From the NCBI RefSeq assembly GCF_051106095.1, contig NC_135785.1:93599001-93663000 (forward strand): a stretch of DNA of 64,000 nucleotides. Reading direction: 5' to 3'. Origin of the DNA: Pogona vitticeps (lineage: Eukaryota; Chordata; Lepidosauria; Squamata; Agamidae). The position numbers were made by a program, and so were the translations under genes. Shown here piece after piece: positions 22,241 through 33,400 of this stretch. The notes beneath the pieces are model-generated. The model was given only the letters and a program-made list of their open reading frames with translations, searched no databases and had not been told where the DNA came from. Within the stretch, counting starts at the first letter, position 1; the number at the start of each line of letters is the position of its first letter.

Positions 22241-22627
22241 GAATGGAATTTATGGAGGAGCGGGCTCACCAAATCCCCTGATTCAGTGAGCCTAAGCAAC
22301 AGCATTTCAACCGTTTTATCAGAGGCCTCTGAAGAAATCTGGTGACCCACAAGTTCCAAAATACAGTATATATAATTAGTTCATGTTCAGTCCTGGTACA
22401 GGGGAAGTCCTCTTACAAAGCTCACCAATGTGAATTCCTTGCACCTCCCTGCACAGGGGGGAAGGTGGAAGGGAGAGCTGCTTCCATTGCCAGACTGCTC
22501 TGTATTTGATCAGGCAAGGGAATCTAATTTCTCTTACTGTAGTCTTCAGTTCTGAAAAACTTGCTTTTCTAAACATCTGCCACAATTGACTTGGTTCAGT
22601 GACAGTTTCCCCCTTTTCTTTTCTTAG

Positions 22628-22752
22628 GCATGAGAGTGCCAGGAGTTACTACAGGACCTCGGCATATTTCCTAGCTAAAGTGTTTGCTGATCTTCTCCCA
22701 AATCGGATTGTGCCTATGCTGCTGTTTTCTTCCATTTCATATTTCATGATGG
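22628..22752 (+). CDS. ABCG2-like: ABCG2-like exon: TM3
   Basis: Fragment residues 278-320. HESARSYYRTSAYFLAKVFA matches human HEYISGYYRVSSYFLGKLLS. It keeps the arginine equivalent to human R482, a residue known to change drug specificity when altered. The exon continues DLLPNRIVPMLLFSSI and ends SYFMMG. The acceptor cttag ends at 22627 and the donor gtgagg starts at 22753. Confidence 0.95.
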
Positions 22753-23024
22753 GTGAGGCACTTGTAATGATCCAGTGAGGGTGATGAGAGGTGATGGTGG
22801 GAAATCTGAAACCTTTCTTTAGGCCCAAGTCTTTTACAAATATATATTCACAATTTGAAAATAAAATACCAAAAAATGCAAGTTTACAGCAGATATTTCG
22901 GAACATATGGATACTGACTGAGGGCTGTGCTGCACCTCCCAATCCCCTGGAACTCCACCTCAGGAAAAAAAAAAGAGAGAAAGAGAGAGAGAGAGCAATG
23001 ATGCTCCTTTTAAACAATGTTGTT

Positions 23025-23258
23025 TGTTGTTTTGACTTCTACGCAACCTATGGAGCTAAAGCACTCTGTGAGTTGTTTGCAACGTAATAATGCAAACAAC
23101 CATTTTGCCCCCCAGCAAACTACTCACTTTACTGACCTTAGAAGGGTAGAAAAGTGAATCTGTGTTGAGCCAGCTACCTGAATCCATTGGATCAAAGTCA
23201 GATTGTGAGCAGAGGCTTATGTGTTTAACCACTGTGTTACCATGTGTGCTTTGCACCT
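23025..23258 (-). repeat. tRNA-derived SINE with L2-type tail
   Basis: On the - strand: head acacagtggttaaacacata, a mid part (ggctcaacacagattcac), and a tail ending in actcacagagtgctttagct. The order matches the + copy at 24365-24640. The sequence is much decayed. Confidence 0.55.
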
Positions 23259-24364
23259 TATTTTGCCCTTTCAGTGTCTTTTTGAGAGGATAATGTTTTA
23301 TTCTTCAGAGGTATTGCACTCATACAAAGAGCCCTAGAAGTCAAAAATTTGTTCCTGAACCTGCAAAACATTCCTACGCCAGTTTATGACTGTATGGGGA
23401 GAAGGAAGATCATGGTAGAGGAGTGCCCACATGATCATCCAGAACCTAGTGGTTGCTGGGATTCTTAGTAGTTCTTGGAGAGAAAAAAAGGTTGCTGGAC
23501 TAAGAAGGCATTGGGGCAATCCAGCAAAACACTCTTAAGCAAGCGTAAAGAGAATGGATTTGTGCATTTTGGTGCAGCATAGAATTGAAGTTGAGGGCAT
23601 TTCTCCATTTTAAATAACCACATTCGCAAGACTCCTGCGTGTGCATACGCACAGGGTTGTTTGCCTCTGATACTTCTAAGCGAGAGGCTATTAAGAAACT
23701 GTTACAGTACTGATTATTTTCCAGACAACTAGAACAGTTTCTCAATAGCATCTCACTCAGAAGTTTCACCTTTGTATAAGAGATCAAACTACAAATCCCA
23801 TGTGCCTTTTTGTTAATACATTTCTTGATCAATATCATTGATAAACATTACTTTCAGACACCATGTCACTCAACATAAACCAATTTGTAGGCAAGGAGGC
23901 TCTGTTGATAGGTGTTGGCTCTGTGTACACCAGCCCTATCAAATCACTTAAAGCTTCATAGATTTCTGTGATGGTAACAGAAGAGCTTAGAAAATTACTT
24001 TTTTTCAAGAGTGGCTTGTTATGTAACTTAAGACAAAGCCTCAAAGACTAGCTTTTTGCTGTCTATCTTTGCAAGTACGTTCACACAACTAGTTGTATTG
24101 CTTATTGTTCTTCTGTGACTTATTACTTTCTTGCATGAGAAAAATCAGCCAGTAAATAATGCATATTACACGTGGGAGGAATCATGACATTAACAGTATT
24201 TGGCTAAAATCCTCTTGCTTAGTTAATTAAAAGGCTTGACTTCTGGAGATAAATGGGCACAAGTTGAGAAATATTCCAAGATGACACTTGTTGCATACTG
24301 ATCTGTACAAGTCATGGTTTTGCAGCAGAAACAATATTATATTTTTGTAATCACAGAATGCAAT

Positions 24365-24645
24365 GTGTCACAGGCAATTTTGTCACAAGAGCCTCCTGGC
24401 AGTACAAATGTCAGCTCACAACCCGGGTTCAATCCCAAGTAGCCAGCTCAACAATGACACTGCCTTCCAGCCTTCCAAGATCTGCAAATTGAGTACCCAA
24501 CTCACGGGGCCGTGTGTGTGTGTGCGTGTGTGCTTATGTGCAGTGTGTAGCCTGCATCATTAAATTGTAAACTGCCCAGAGAGTGCTTTAAGTGCTGTGG
24601 GGCAGCATAGAAGCAGCACACTTTTTGCTTTTTGCTTTTTCTTGT
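24365..24645 (+). repeat. tRNA-derived SINE with L2-type tail and (GT)n
   Basis: The B-box-like acccgggttcaatccc is followed by agccttccaagatctgcaaa and a GT-rich run (24512-24535). The tail is ttgtaaactgcccagagagt then gctttaagtgctgtggggca. It is a full SINE order in + orientation. Confidence 0.65.
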
Positions 24646-25831
24646 ACAGTAATGATTTTCTTCCAAACTCTGAAGAACATTAGACAGCCATGTATACTTT
24701 GATTTGGATCCCTGCATGGAGTCAGGAGATTAGCCCCGGGGGCCTTATTGACTACTCCATTATTCTATGATTCTGAGAGGGGAAACAATGTAAGCCAGAA
24801 GGAGACGTTTCGAAAGGCAGAACTCAGTGTTACAAAAATATGTCCTTGCTCCAAATTCATAATAAGCTGGTCACGAACCATTGTTTGTTTTTTTATATTC
24901 TGACAGTGGACAGATTACAGTGCTGAACTGCACACTTTTCTTTCATGCTAGACTCCTCATAGTGCCCCAGTGCTTTTAATGTTTGTTTGAATGAATTAAT
25001 TGAGGACTCTGTTCAGGTGTAATTAACGCGTGAGAGTTGATCCACGTGCTCATCTCTTACACAAAGTCCTTTTATGTAATAATAAGACCCACATACTCCC
25101 AACATCTTTTCTAAGAAGCCTGTGGTCACCAGGGACTGGAAACTGGCCTGTAATCTACCAGTGCTTTCTTCCCCCTGCCGTTTTTGTGCTACTCTTTGCT
25201 GGAAACACGTGGAGAAAGAAGTGTGAAATTAAGGCAGCTATGCATTTCTTGCCGTCTAAATAGGGAGTCCCTTTCTCTCTGTCTATGTGAATTGTTTGGT
25301 TTTTCTCCATACGGAAGCAATGCTCAAAACACTGAAGCTTTCTTGTGGGATATGCAGTATGTTATTTACCTATTTTGTTTTCTTCCCCGGTACATTTAAT
25401 AGCTGTAACGCCTTAGCCTATTTGCAAGTTTTGTTCTTGTGTTCTCATAAGCATCAATGGGAGTCCTTATTACACTAAAAACGGTAGTCTCAGAGAGAGC
25501 AATCTGGATTGGGCCAGCAATACAGTTAGGGGAGGGGCGGGTACACCCACAATAATTCCCCACACCTGTGGCCCAATCTACCTCCTTCTCTCCCTCTGAC
25601 ACCTGCAGTGGACTTTTTAAAACACCATTCACATAAATTGCTATCTTATTTATTCTTGGGCAATTGCTGGACAGCAGGTCTAACAGAAACTTGTGAGGTA
25701 ATTTATCAAGTAAATGGTGAACGGGAGAGTTCAAATGAATGCAAGCAGGACAAAAACCACTTGAAGGAGGCTTCCTGGGTGAGGACTTGGATGAGCGTCC
25801 TTCAACACTGTCACTTTCTGCCTATCTCCAG

Positions 25832-25986
25832 GTCTCAAACACGATGCTGAATCTTTCTTCCTGTATGTTTTGTCGCTAAGCTTGACCAACTTGGCAGCGG
25901 TGAGCTTGGCTTTCTTAGTGAGTGCCAGTGTCAACTCCTTTGCTGTTGCCAACCTCTTGATTGCCCTCCCCTATGTCTTCATGATG
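25832..25986 (+). CDS. ABCG2-like: ABCG2-like exon: TM4-TM5, GC donor
   Basis: Fragment residues 320-371. GLKHDAESFFLYVLSLSLTN begins the fourth membrane segment, and VANLLIALPYVFMM is the fifth. The acceptor is tctccag ending at 25831. The 3' boundary is set by homology (human FVFMM then IFSGLLVNL) and phase 0. The bases after ATGATG are gcaagt, so this intron uses a GC donor in place of GT. Reading on in frame gives no ABCG-like residues, and the next exon resumes VFGGFLVNL exactly. Confidence 0.93.
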
Positions 25987-26079
25987 GCAAGTGTTCTTTT
26001 TAACATTTCAAAACAGTCCTGTGGAAGCTGGGAGGGCACAGTGGGTGGGGATGAGGGGATTTGTAGTCCAACATCACCC

Positions 26080-26360
26080 TGAAACTGTCTGGAACAGGCT
26101 GCCTGAAAGAATACCTTTCCTCAAGTGGTGCCTTGGCCAGTTGATTCTCATACAGCAGACTCAAAAGTGAGCTTATTCTGTTGCAGTGTAGCACCTGCAC
26201 TTTGGAAGGCCCTCCTCACTATCGCACCGGAGGCATCATTTGTTGTGTGTTTCAAATGGCTCCTGAAGATATATCTGTTTTACTCGTGCATTTACTAGGC
26301 CTTGGTTCTTTCTTGTACATTTACAGATACTGTGTGTTGTGGGTTCGAGTTAGCTTTTTT
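26080..26360 (+). repeat. LINE 3'-end remnant (L2-like), uncertain
   Basis: The stretch reads like a decayed L2 3' part (ctggaacaggctgcctgaaa, then gcactttggaaggccctcct), similar in layout to 40925-41220. No diagnostic protein motif remains. A half of a hAT foldback MITE (catctggagggcaccacatt) may lie at 26660-26690. Confidence 0.35.
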
Positions 26361-27019
26361 TTTCTCCATGACTTAGTCAGGGGCCAGAATCTTGGTGCAT
26401 GGTTACACTTGTTGAAGGCAAACAGTATAACTCAAGTGGCTTGATGGCAATTAACAAGTCCCAGCTTGGATTTGGTGATAAGGGCCAATCCACTGATTTG
26501 GAACTCCTCTGAATATCTGAGCAAGGAGTTATTAATTAACAATGAGAAGCCACTGAGAGTTACATTTGCCTTCCATGCGTGTAACTAAGTAGCAGGATTT
26601 TGGCCAAACAGTTATGTTTGGCTATCTAGAAATAATGCAAATGAGTAAATAAAGAATAAACACATCTGGAGGGCACCACATTGGGAAAGGTTGTATAAGA
26701 TGCCACAAAGGGGGCCTATGTGCCAGAAAGAGATTTTAGAATAATGTCTGTTAAATTCAGCTTTCAGTTAATTTCTTTTTTCTTGTTTTTGTTCCTCGTC
26801 TGCTATATTTACTACCAAAGTATTCTCTGCTCTTAGTTTTTGGAGGCTGAGGTTGCCAGTTATTTAAGGATAATTATTTTTCCTGTCACAATCAGGATGA
26901 CTCAAAGTCCCCAACGTTGCCTAAGGAAACCTACGTGATTAGAAGTCCTTGATGTGGCTTTTAACTCTCTTTGTTTCTGTATTTGTTTGTTCTTTTGCCA
27001 ATACCATTGCATCCTGCAG

Positions 27020-27109
27020 GTCTTTGGTGGGTTTCTTGTAAACCTCAATTCTATGCTGGACTGGCTGTCCTGGATCAAATGGATCAGCATCTACAGATAC
27101 GGCATGAAT
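27020..27109 (+). CDS. ABCG2-like: ABCG2-like exon: after TM5
   Basis: Fragment residues 372-401, 30 full codons. VFGGFLVNLNSMLDWLSWIK and WISIYRYGMN match human IFSGLLVNLTTIASWLSWLQ and YFSIPRYGFT. This is the strongly conserved ABCG re-entry region before the large extracellular loop. The acceptor ctgcag ends at 27019 and the donor gtgagt starts at 27110. Confidence 0.95.
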
Positions 27110-27438
27110 GTGAGTCATAGTTCCTGCCTAGGAGGGAAAGGGATAAATTTTACAAACCTTGAGTAAAAGACCCAATAGGAAGGTAAAAGCAAACAATCTG
27201 AAGTATACATCTTTTCAGAAATCTGAATTATAGGTATTTTATTTGTACTATGAGAGAGCGCTTTTGCAAAGGATTATTGGTGGGAAGTAATGGCCTTGTC
27301 AAAAGATGGAGGGTGGTGTTTTTTTCATTCTGTAGGAATATAAATATATCTGGTGTAGGAATGTCCAACAGGAAAAAACTGGTAAGAATCAGAGAATAGG
27401 GAGAGGATTATGCTCATATACTCTTCTTGCTTGCATTG

Positions 27439-27460
27439 TATTATTATTATTATTATTATT

Positions 27461-27517
<57 letters not shown>

Positions 27518-27760
27518 ACATGTCATTGAGGTGATTCTGATTTATGGCAACCATTTTCCAAGGTTTTCCAGGTAGAGAATACTCAGAAATGGTTTACAAT
27601 TCCCTTCCTCTGGGGTGCCCTGGGACTGTGCAGCTTGCCCAAGGCCATATTGGCTGGTTCTTCTCCCTGAAGGCACAGTGGGGAAATCAAACTTCCACCT
27701 ACGTAACTCACTCAGCTAGTCACCCTGCAATTATGCTATCTGAAGGGCGGGGGGGAAGGC
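27439..27760 (-). repeat. (TTA)n(TTG)n tract and Sauria-type SINE
   Basis: A compound microsatellite (27439-27517) is the grown tail of a - strand SINE. Body landmarks are tgatttatggcaaccatttt, aatggtttacaattcccttc and agcttgcccaaggccatatt, ending in a tRNA-like head near 27750. It sits in the intron between the exons at 27020 and 27997. Confidence 0.75.
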
Positions 27761-27996
27761 TTAGGAGCTTGCATTTTCAGGGGCAAAATGTTGTTCTGTC
27801 TTAAGTTGTCCTTCTGTTTCCTCATTGCTATAGAGAAGACTAAACATGGGCAGCGGGGGGTGGGGGTGGGGTGGAGTGTTGTCCCAAACAAGGAAACACA
27901 GAGAGTCAAACATCTGTGATGGAGGGGTTCTTCTGTCTTCATGGCAATACGTTTTTCAATCGTTCTGTGTTTGTAAAAAGCATGTTTCTGTTTCAG

Positions 27997-28049
27997 GCTC
28001 TAACCATCAATGAACTTAAAGGACTAGTATTCTTCTTGAACACTACCAG
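27997..28049 (+). CDS. ABCG2-like: ABCG2-like exon: shortened extracellular loop
   Basis: Fragment residues 402-419, 53 bp. It starts ALTINELKG (human ALQHNEFLG) and ends GLVFFLNTTR. The NTT sequon sits where human ABCG2 has its glycosylated NAT. The recalled human loop goes on for about eleven more residues and holds three cysteines (592, 603 and 608) forming the dimer-bridging and internal disulfides. None of these cysteines is present here or at the start of the next exon. The donor gtagat is weak, and an in-frame stop follows directly, so the exon cannot extend. The acceptor tttcag is good. Confidence 0.85.
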
Positions 28050-28819
28050 GTAGATAAACGTCCTCTCATAAAGAACTACAAACATTGTGTGAAGAAGAAA
28101 CAGTAGTAGAGATGGGGGTATTTGTATGAATACGAAGATTCCCCCCCCCACAGGTGGAGATAACGAGGGTCCGGCCCCCAGGGGCTGGATGGGCCACTCA
28201 CGATTCCGCCGCTGCTGCGAGCAAAGGCGGAGCCTTCACATTGTTCTGTTGCTGGCGATTCTTGTACAAATACAAATACTCCCATCTCTAGACCGTAGCC
28301 CAAAGTAACGCCAGTCAAAATAAATATCAGCCAGTTTTCTATGGGGGAAGCCAAACCTAGATGCCCTAATATAAAGGAAAATTTAACAGCCACTTTCTTG
28401 TGACTCCATTGGCCTAATCCTGCTTCAGCCTGCAGTGCCTATAGGAGTGAGCAGGAAGTAAATCCCATTTGAAGACTTCTACTGGCACACCCTCAGCAGT
28501 GCTGAGCTTCAGAGGTGCTTTAAATGGCTCTGTTAAGGGCAAAGCAACAGTAGATAATGTTTTTTTGCCCAGGTGGGGTTGGGGGCTTGGTTGCAGTGCA
28601 GCAAACTGCTCAGTGCCTTGAGAGTCGCAACCTAATTTGCTACCTTAAGGGCAGGTTTTGGAGTTTCTGTGATAACACAGGACAACTTATTTAAAATCTG
28701 AACTTTTGTAGCATTATTTTCTGGCGGCTGTTCATAGTTCAAGCACAGGGTGCCTCAACTCCACTATTTCAGGATGGCATCCTCACATTGCTGACTTCAG
28801 TCACATGATGCCTGAATTA

Positions 28820-28985
28820 CCGTATTTTTCGCACCATAAGACGCACTTTTCCCCCACAAAACAGGGGGGTGGAAAGTCTGTGCGTCTTATGGAGCGAAGA
28901 AAACAGATTATATTTTCCTGTTTTCTTCTCCTAAAAAATTGGTGCGTCTTATGGAAAGGTGCGTCTTATGGAGTGAAAAATATGG
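28820..28985. mobile_element. 166-bp MITE with TA duplication
   Basis: The ends CCGTATTTTTCGCACCATAA and the inverse tatggagtgaaaaatatgg are flanked by TA. Inner arms repeat GACGCAC/GTGCGTC. The inner block gtgcgtcttatgga occurs more than once. It is a mariner-like non-autonomous element. Confidence 0.75.
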
Positions 28986-29234
28986 TATTTTTTTCAACCT
29001 AGGCTGGAGATACGACTTTTGTCGTGGTAGTTTTCAATCCTCCCCTCCATTATCTCTTTATCCTTTGATCATTATTAGCTCTGTCATATCAGACTTCTGC
29101 TATAGAGAAGCTTGAACTGCAAACTATTAAATCCTGCAAAAGCATCTCTCTCTCTCCCCCTCTCTCCCTCTGATTACACCACCACCACACCACATATATT
29201 CAAAGGCATACTGTCCATGGACGTGCAAATTAGA

Positions 29235-29430
29235 ATAGATAATAATTACATACCATCAAGGTTTCCTAGAGAACTCAGAGATAGCACTCTTCGAGTGGGG
29301 CCATTCTGGGAGCACGTAGCTTGCCCAAGGCCACACAGGCTGGCTCTCCTCCTACAAATTACAATGAGGACTGCACTCCTCACCCAGGGTTAAGTTGTTG
29401 CAACTCACTGAACAATCCTGCCAGCCTAAA
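29235..29430 (-). repeat. Sauria-type SINE
   Basis: The - strand copy is recognised by agcttgcccaaggccacaca and ggctggctctcctcctacaa, the same block as in 27630-27670, and by caatgaggactgcactcctc near its head. It is decayed. Confidence 0.65.
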
Positions 29431-29795
29431 CTAACAGCTTGTGATATTTTCATAAATGAGTTGTTTTGTTGGCTATTCTTACTGTTATCGAAATCAAGAA
29501 GAAATGTATTAACAGTTGCCATCCAGAGGGGGATGCGTGAAAACAGTTGCATTTTTAGTTTTGCAGAATTGGGAACCATGTTGACATCCCATACTTCCCT
29601 GAAGAAGTATCTTCATATTCTCTAGTCTAGGGGACATGGGGGACAATTTTGCCACTCCCCTCCCCAAAACTTTTTAGGTTAAAAAAGAGTCATTTAGAAC
29701 AGTTCAGATTCAGCCCCTGGGCCTCTAGAGGGCAAAATGTGCTTTTTTTAAAAAACTGTTTTTTTTTAAAAAAGAAAGAAATATATTTTGTGTAG

Positions 29796-29916
29796 ACCAG
29801 CAATCCCCGCTGTGCGGGGCTGAGTGTGTGCAGGGGGGGGGGAGTCTGTCTCCGCAGCCCGGTCCGGCTCAGGCCACAGAACGGCACCGGGCCGTGGACC
29901 GGGGGTTGGCTACCTC
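29796..29916. mobile_element. Short hAT-like MITE with 8-bp TSD
   Basis: A GC-rich 121-bp insert starts accagcaatccccgctgtgc and ends ccgggggttggctacctc. It is flanked by the duplication ttgtgtag (29788-29795 and 29917-29924). The inverted ends are imperfect. The GC content stands out sharply from AT-rich flanks. Confidence 0.7.
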
Positions 29917-30149
29917 TTGTGTAGACGATTTAGGGACGCAGGACTCCATGCAGCCCTCCAATGTCTAAAAGGGAGTGTATGCTGCTCCTGAATCTCTGAA
30001 AGTTGCCCATGCGTGCTCTGCAGCCTCTAGAGGACCTAGCATCACCATGCTGTGTTGTTAGCCAAAAGGTTATTATTCTCCTATGGAGATCAACCAACCG
30101 CCCGCCTTTTTTTTTAAATAAAAACTTTACTATGGTCTCTGTTTTTTGG

Positions 30150-30300
30150 GTTCCTTGTTGCGAGAAATGTGGCATATAAATAAAACTAATAGTGCTGTCC
30201 TCTGAAGATGCCAGCCACAGAGACTGGCGAAACGTTAGGAAGAACAACCTTCAGAACACGGCCAAAGAGCCCGAAAAACCCACAACAACCAAAACTAATA
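30150..30300 (+). mobile_element. Penelope-like 3' end with hammerhead
   Basis: The stretch carries a widely repeated vertebrate motif block (gatgccagccacagagactg, then gcgaaacgttaggaagaaca), and ends in agcccgaaaaacccacaaca and an (AAT)n run. It encloses the hammerhead annotated at 30198-30240. No protein part of the element is left. Confidence 0.7.
30198..30240 (+). ncRNA. Hammerhead ribozyme fold (Penelope-type, minimal)
   Basis: All core parts are in order. Stem I strand TCCT is 30198-30201. CTGAAGA (the CUGANGA box) is 30202-30208. Stem II GCCAG (30210-30214) pairs perfectly with CTGGC (30224-30228). The GAAA box is 30229-30232, a two-pair stem III follows (A-C with G-T), and the predicted cleavage lies after T30236. 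The second stem I strand AGGA (30237-30240) is the exact complement of TCCT. Very short stem III is known for hammerheads in Penelope-like elements, where tandem copies help cleavage. Confidence 0.75.
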
Positions 30301-30459
30301 ATAATAATAATAACAGTAGGTAGCTGTTAGGAAAGAGGTAGCAAGGTCTCACCAGTGACAGTGTTCACAGGAAATGGATCGCTTCCCATCTGACTTTTCC
30401 TATTAGCCTTTCTCTCCAACACACATTGTTGTTTTACTTACTTTCTGACTTTATCTTCA

Positions 30460-33400
30460 GATGAAATCCATACTGAGGATATCTCCCTTGTTCTTCTTCC
30501 TGGTCTCTGTGAATTCACGCAGTTGGGTTATAGTGCGCCTGTGCAGAGAAACTTAGAAACTTCTAGAGCTTTTACACGTGTCCATTAGGACCTCCCTCCC
30601 ATCATGTTTGCCCCACCCATGGCACAGAGTGCCTCAGTTCCTTTTTTGCCACCGCTACAGCAGTACCTCAGTTACAGAGCTTCAGTTTATTCTGTAAGAA
30701 AATACAGATAGTATCTTCAGGACCTTCCTCCAATTCCATTCTCCTATTTTGTGAGTAAAAGAAAAGAGAGAGAGAGAGAAATAAGGATACAGGAGAACAA
30801 TCTCTTTTTCCTGCCTTTTTTTCCACCCAGGTCCTCTGCTTTTTTATGGCCTCCTCAGTCCCTTTCAAGTGGTGCAAGTCTTGCTCTAATAAAATAATTC
30901 TTTTCAATGGGCATTCTCAGTGCCTATTCTGCTTAGGTGAGACACACCAAACTTTGTTGTGCCAGGCCTGTAAAAATCTGACTAAACCAGCGTTTAAAAT
31001 CCGTCTCCAGTGATTAAGATATTTCCTCTGGGGAAAATCCCTACAACCACCTCACCGCTCGACCATGGCTCCTATCCAGGCCCAAACCACAGAGCCCTCA
31101 CCTAGCTCTCAAAATTGCTTTCCGACCTTGAGACCATCCCAACCCACTAAAAAGGCTAAACCGACATCGAAACCAAAGACTTCGGCGTCAGTGTCGAAAT
31201 CCACCTCAACTCACTCCACCATATCGACACTGAAGTCAACCTCAGTACAGACGCCTAGAATGAAAAACAAAGTAGCACACTCTCACAAGGCCAAACACTG
31301 CAGATAAACCAGCTCCCCCTTCTCTGCCTATGGAAGAGGCTCAACAGGAGACGGTGTGCCTTGATTTATTGTCTGGGGATGAGGATGCTCCTCTCCCTTT
31401 GCCTGCCACCGTGCCCTCCCCACAGTTCAGTCACTTTCCTGACTGGGGGATACCTCAACTGAGGTCACTAGTTATGCACTAGGTGCAGGTGAGCCCTCAA
31501 TCTCAGGTTGGGTCCATTTCAGGCCATACATCGGTGTTGGTCTCAGAATTGATATGGGAAGATCCTCCTTGGAAGAGGACCCATAAGACTCACCACACCA
31601 AACCTTTCGGAGATACCGATCTCGTGCTCTGTATTGTACACCTATGGCTCAAGAATTGCCATACCAACATTGCCGCTTTAAGAAGGCGTGGCTTTATGAT
31701 AGTCCAATCTACTATGAGCCCGAAGTCTATTACGACCCAAGGCCATACAATCCCTCGGTACCGTAGACACCATTATACCTATGCCTGCCATTCGGACTCT
31801 TCTTCCATATCACCATCTTCTCCTTGATACTGAACACCAGCTGAGGTCCTTCCGTACCAATCTTCGGAAGGTGGATGGCACACTCCTCCACCACCTCCAG
31901 TACCACCTCAGAATCGTAAGAGACCCCTTCCACCAGATCAGAATACTCACCAATTAACAGCAAAATGACCACACCATGCGGCTTCAGTACTGAGCCAACC
32001 ATCTAAGACCCATGCTTTATCTCAGGTCCAGTCCTCTTCTTTAAAAGTCACTACAACATACCGAGGACCATCTCCAGAGTCACTTGCCATCCAGGTACCC
32101 CTACACAAGCCAAATAAAACAAAGGGTTAACATTATCCATTATCACCTGAAGACCGTTCCAATCGTCCTTCGGTATTGGCTAGGCAGGAGCTTTCTCCAT
32201 CTCTAAATCAACTCCCCTCCATTTTGATACGCTATGCATGGTCCAGAATCTAAGATCTACCTTTTGATGGCCTTGGTCTTTTTTGATAACCTTCAAAAAC
32301 TGAGGGAAACAGCAAGATCATCGCATAACTTACCTTCCGCTTCAACGATGCTAGACACTGTTCTTGCCTTCCTTCTACATCTTTTCAAGCAAAGCTTCTT
32401 GCACTCTACACTAAAGGTATATACTGTGGCTATAGATGCCCATCAACCTCAGAACACGGACTCTACATTCTTGTTCAGACATCCTACACTCAAACTACAG
32501 TGGTGCCTCGCTTAACGAGTGCAACGTATAATGATGAATCCGCATAGCGATCCCTTTTTCGGGATCGCTAATGCGGAAGCATAGTGTCGGTCCCTATGGC
32601 AAAAACTCGCATAGCGACGATCAGTAAGCGTTTCGCTTACCGATCTTCGCTTTGCGATGCCCGCGGATCAGCTGTTTGGTGGTTACAAAATGGCCACCGG
32701 AAGCCCCGAAATGGCCGCGCGCAGCGTTTTTGCGCCCTCCCCTCGCTTACCGAGGGCGTGAAAATGGCTGCCGCTATGGAGGAAACTTCGCTGAATGGTA
32801 AGTTTAGGGCCCATTGCAACGCATTAAACGATGTTTAAAGCGTTCCAATGGGTTTTTACATTCCGTTTAGTGATGTTTTCACATAGTGAGGGTTAATCCG
32901 GAACGGATTAACCTCGCTATGCGAGGCACCACTGTATTTTCAACTTCCATGCAAACCACCTACTCCTCTATGGTCACTCCAGCTCATCTTTAACCACCTA
33001 ATACAGCCACCGTTTGAACCATTGGCAACAGAACCAGAAATACTCTTGGCCTTTAAAACAACCTTCCGGGCTCCCATCACTTCAGCTCGCAGGGCCAGTG
33101 AACTCTCCACTCTCTGTGTCGATCCACCTTTTCTACAATTCCATCCTGACAAGGTCATGCTATACCCTGTCCTCATATTCCTTCCTAAGGTACTGTCTGA
33201 ATTTCATTTACGACAACCCATTGTTCTGCCCACATTCTTCCTATCACCTGCTAATGACCTAGAGCACTCCCTACACTCCTTAGATGTTAGGCATGCCTTG
33301 GGATTTTATGTCTCCCATTCTGCTTCCTTTCAGAACTCAAAGAAACTTTTCATCAGTTGCCATGGCCCTTCTAAGGGTTCTTCAGTCACTTCTCAAACCA

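Noticed and set aside
30198-30240. Possibility that the hammerhead is a functional host regulatory RNA
   Set aside because: It lies in a recognisable Penelope-type repeat end, so an element origin is the simpler reading. No evidence of host use is visible.
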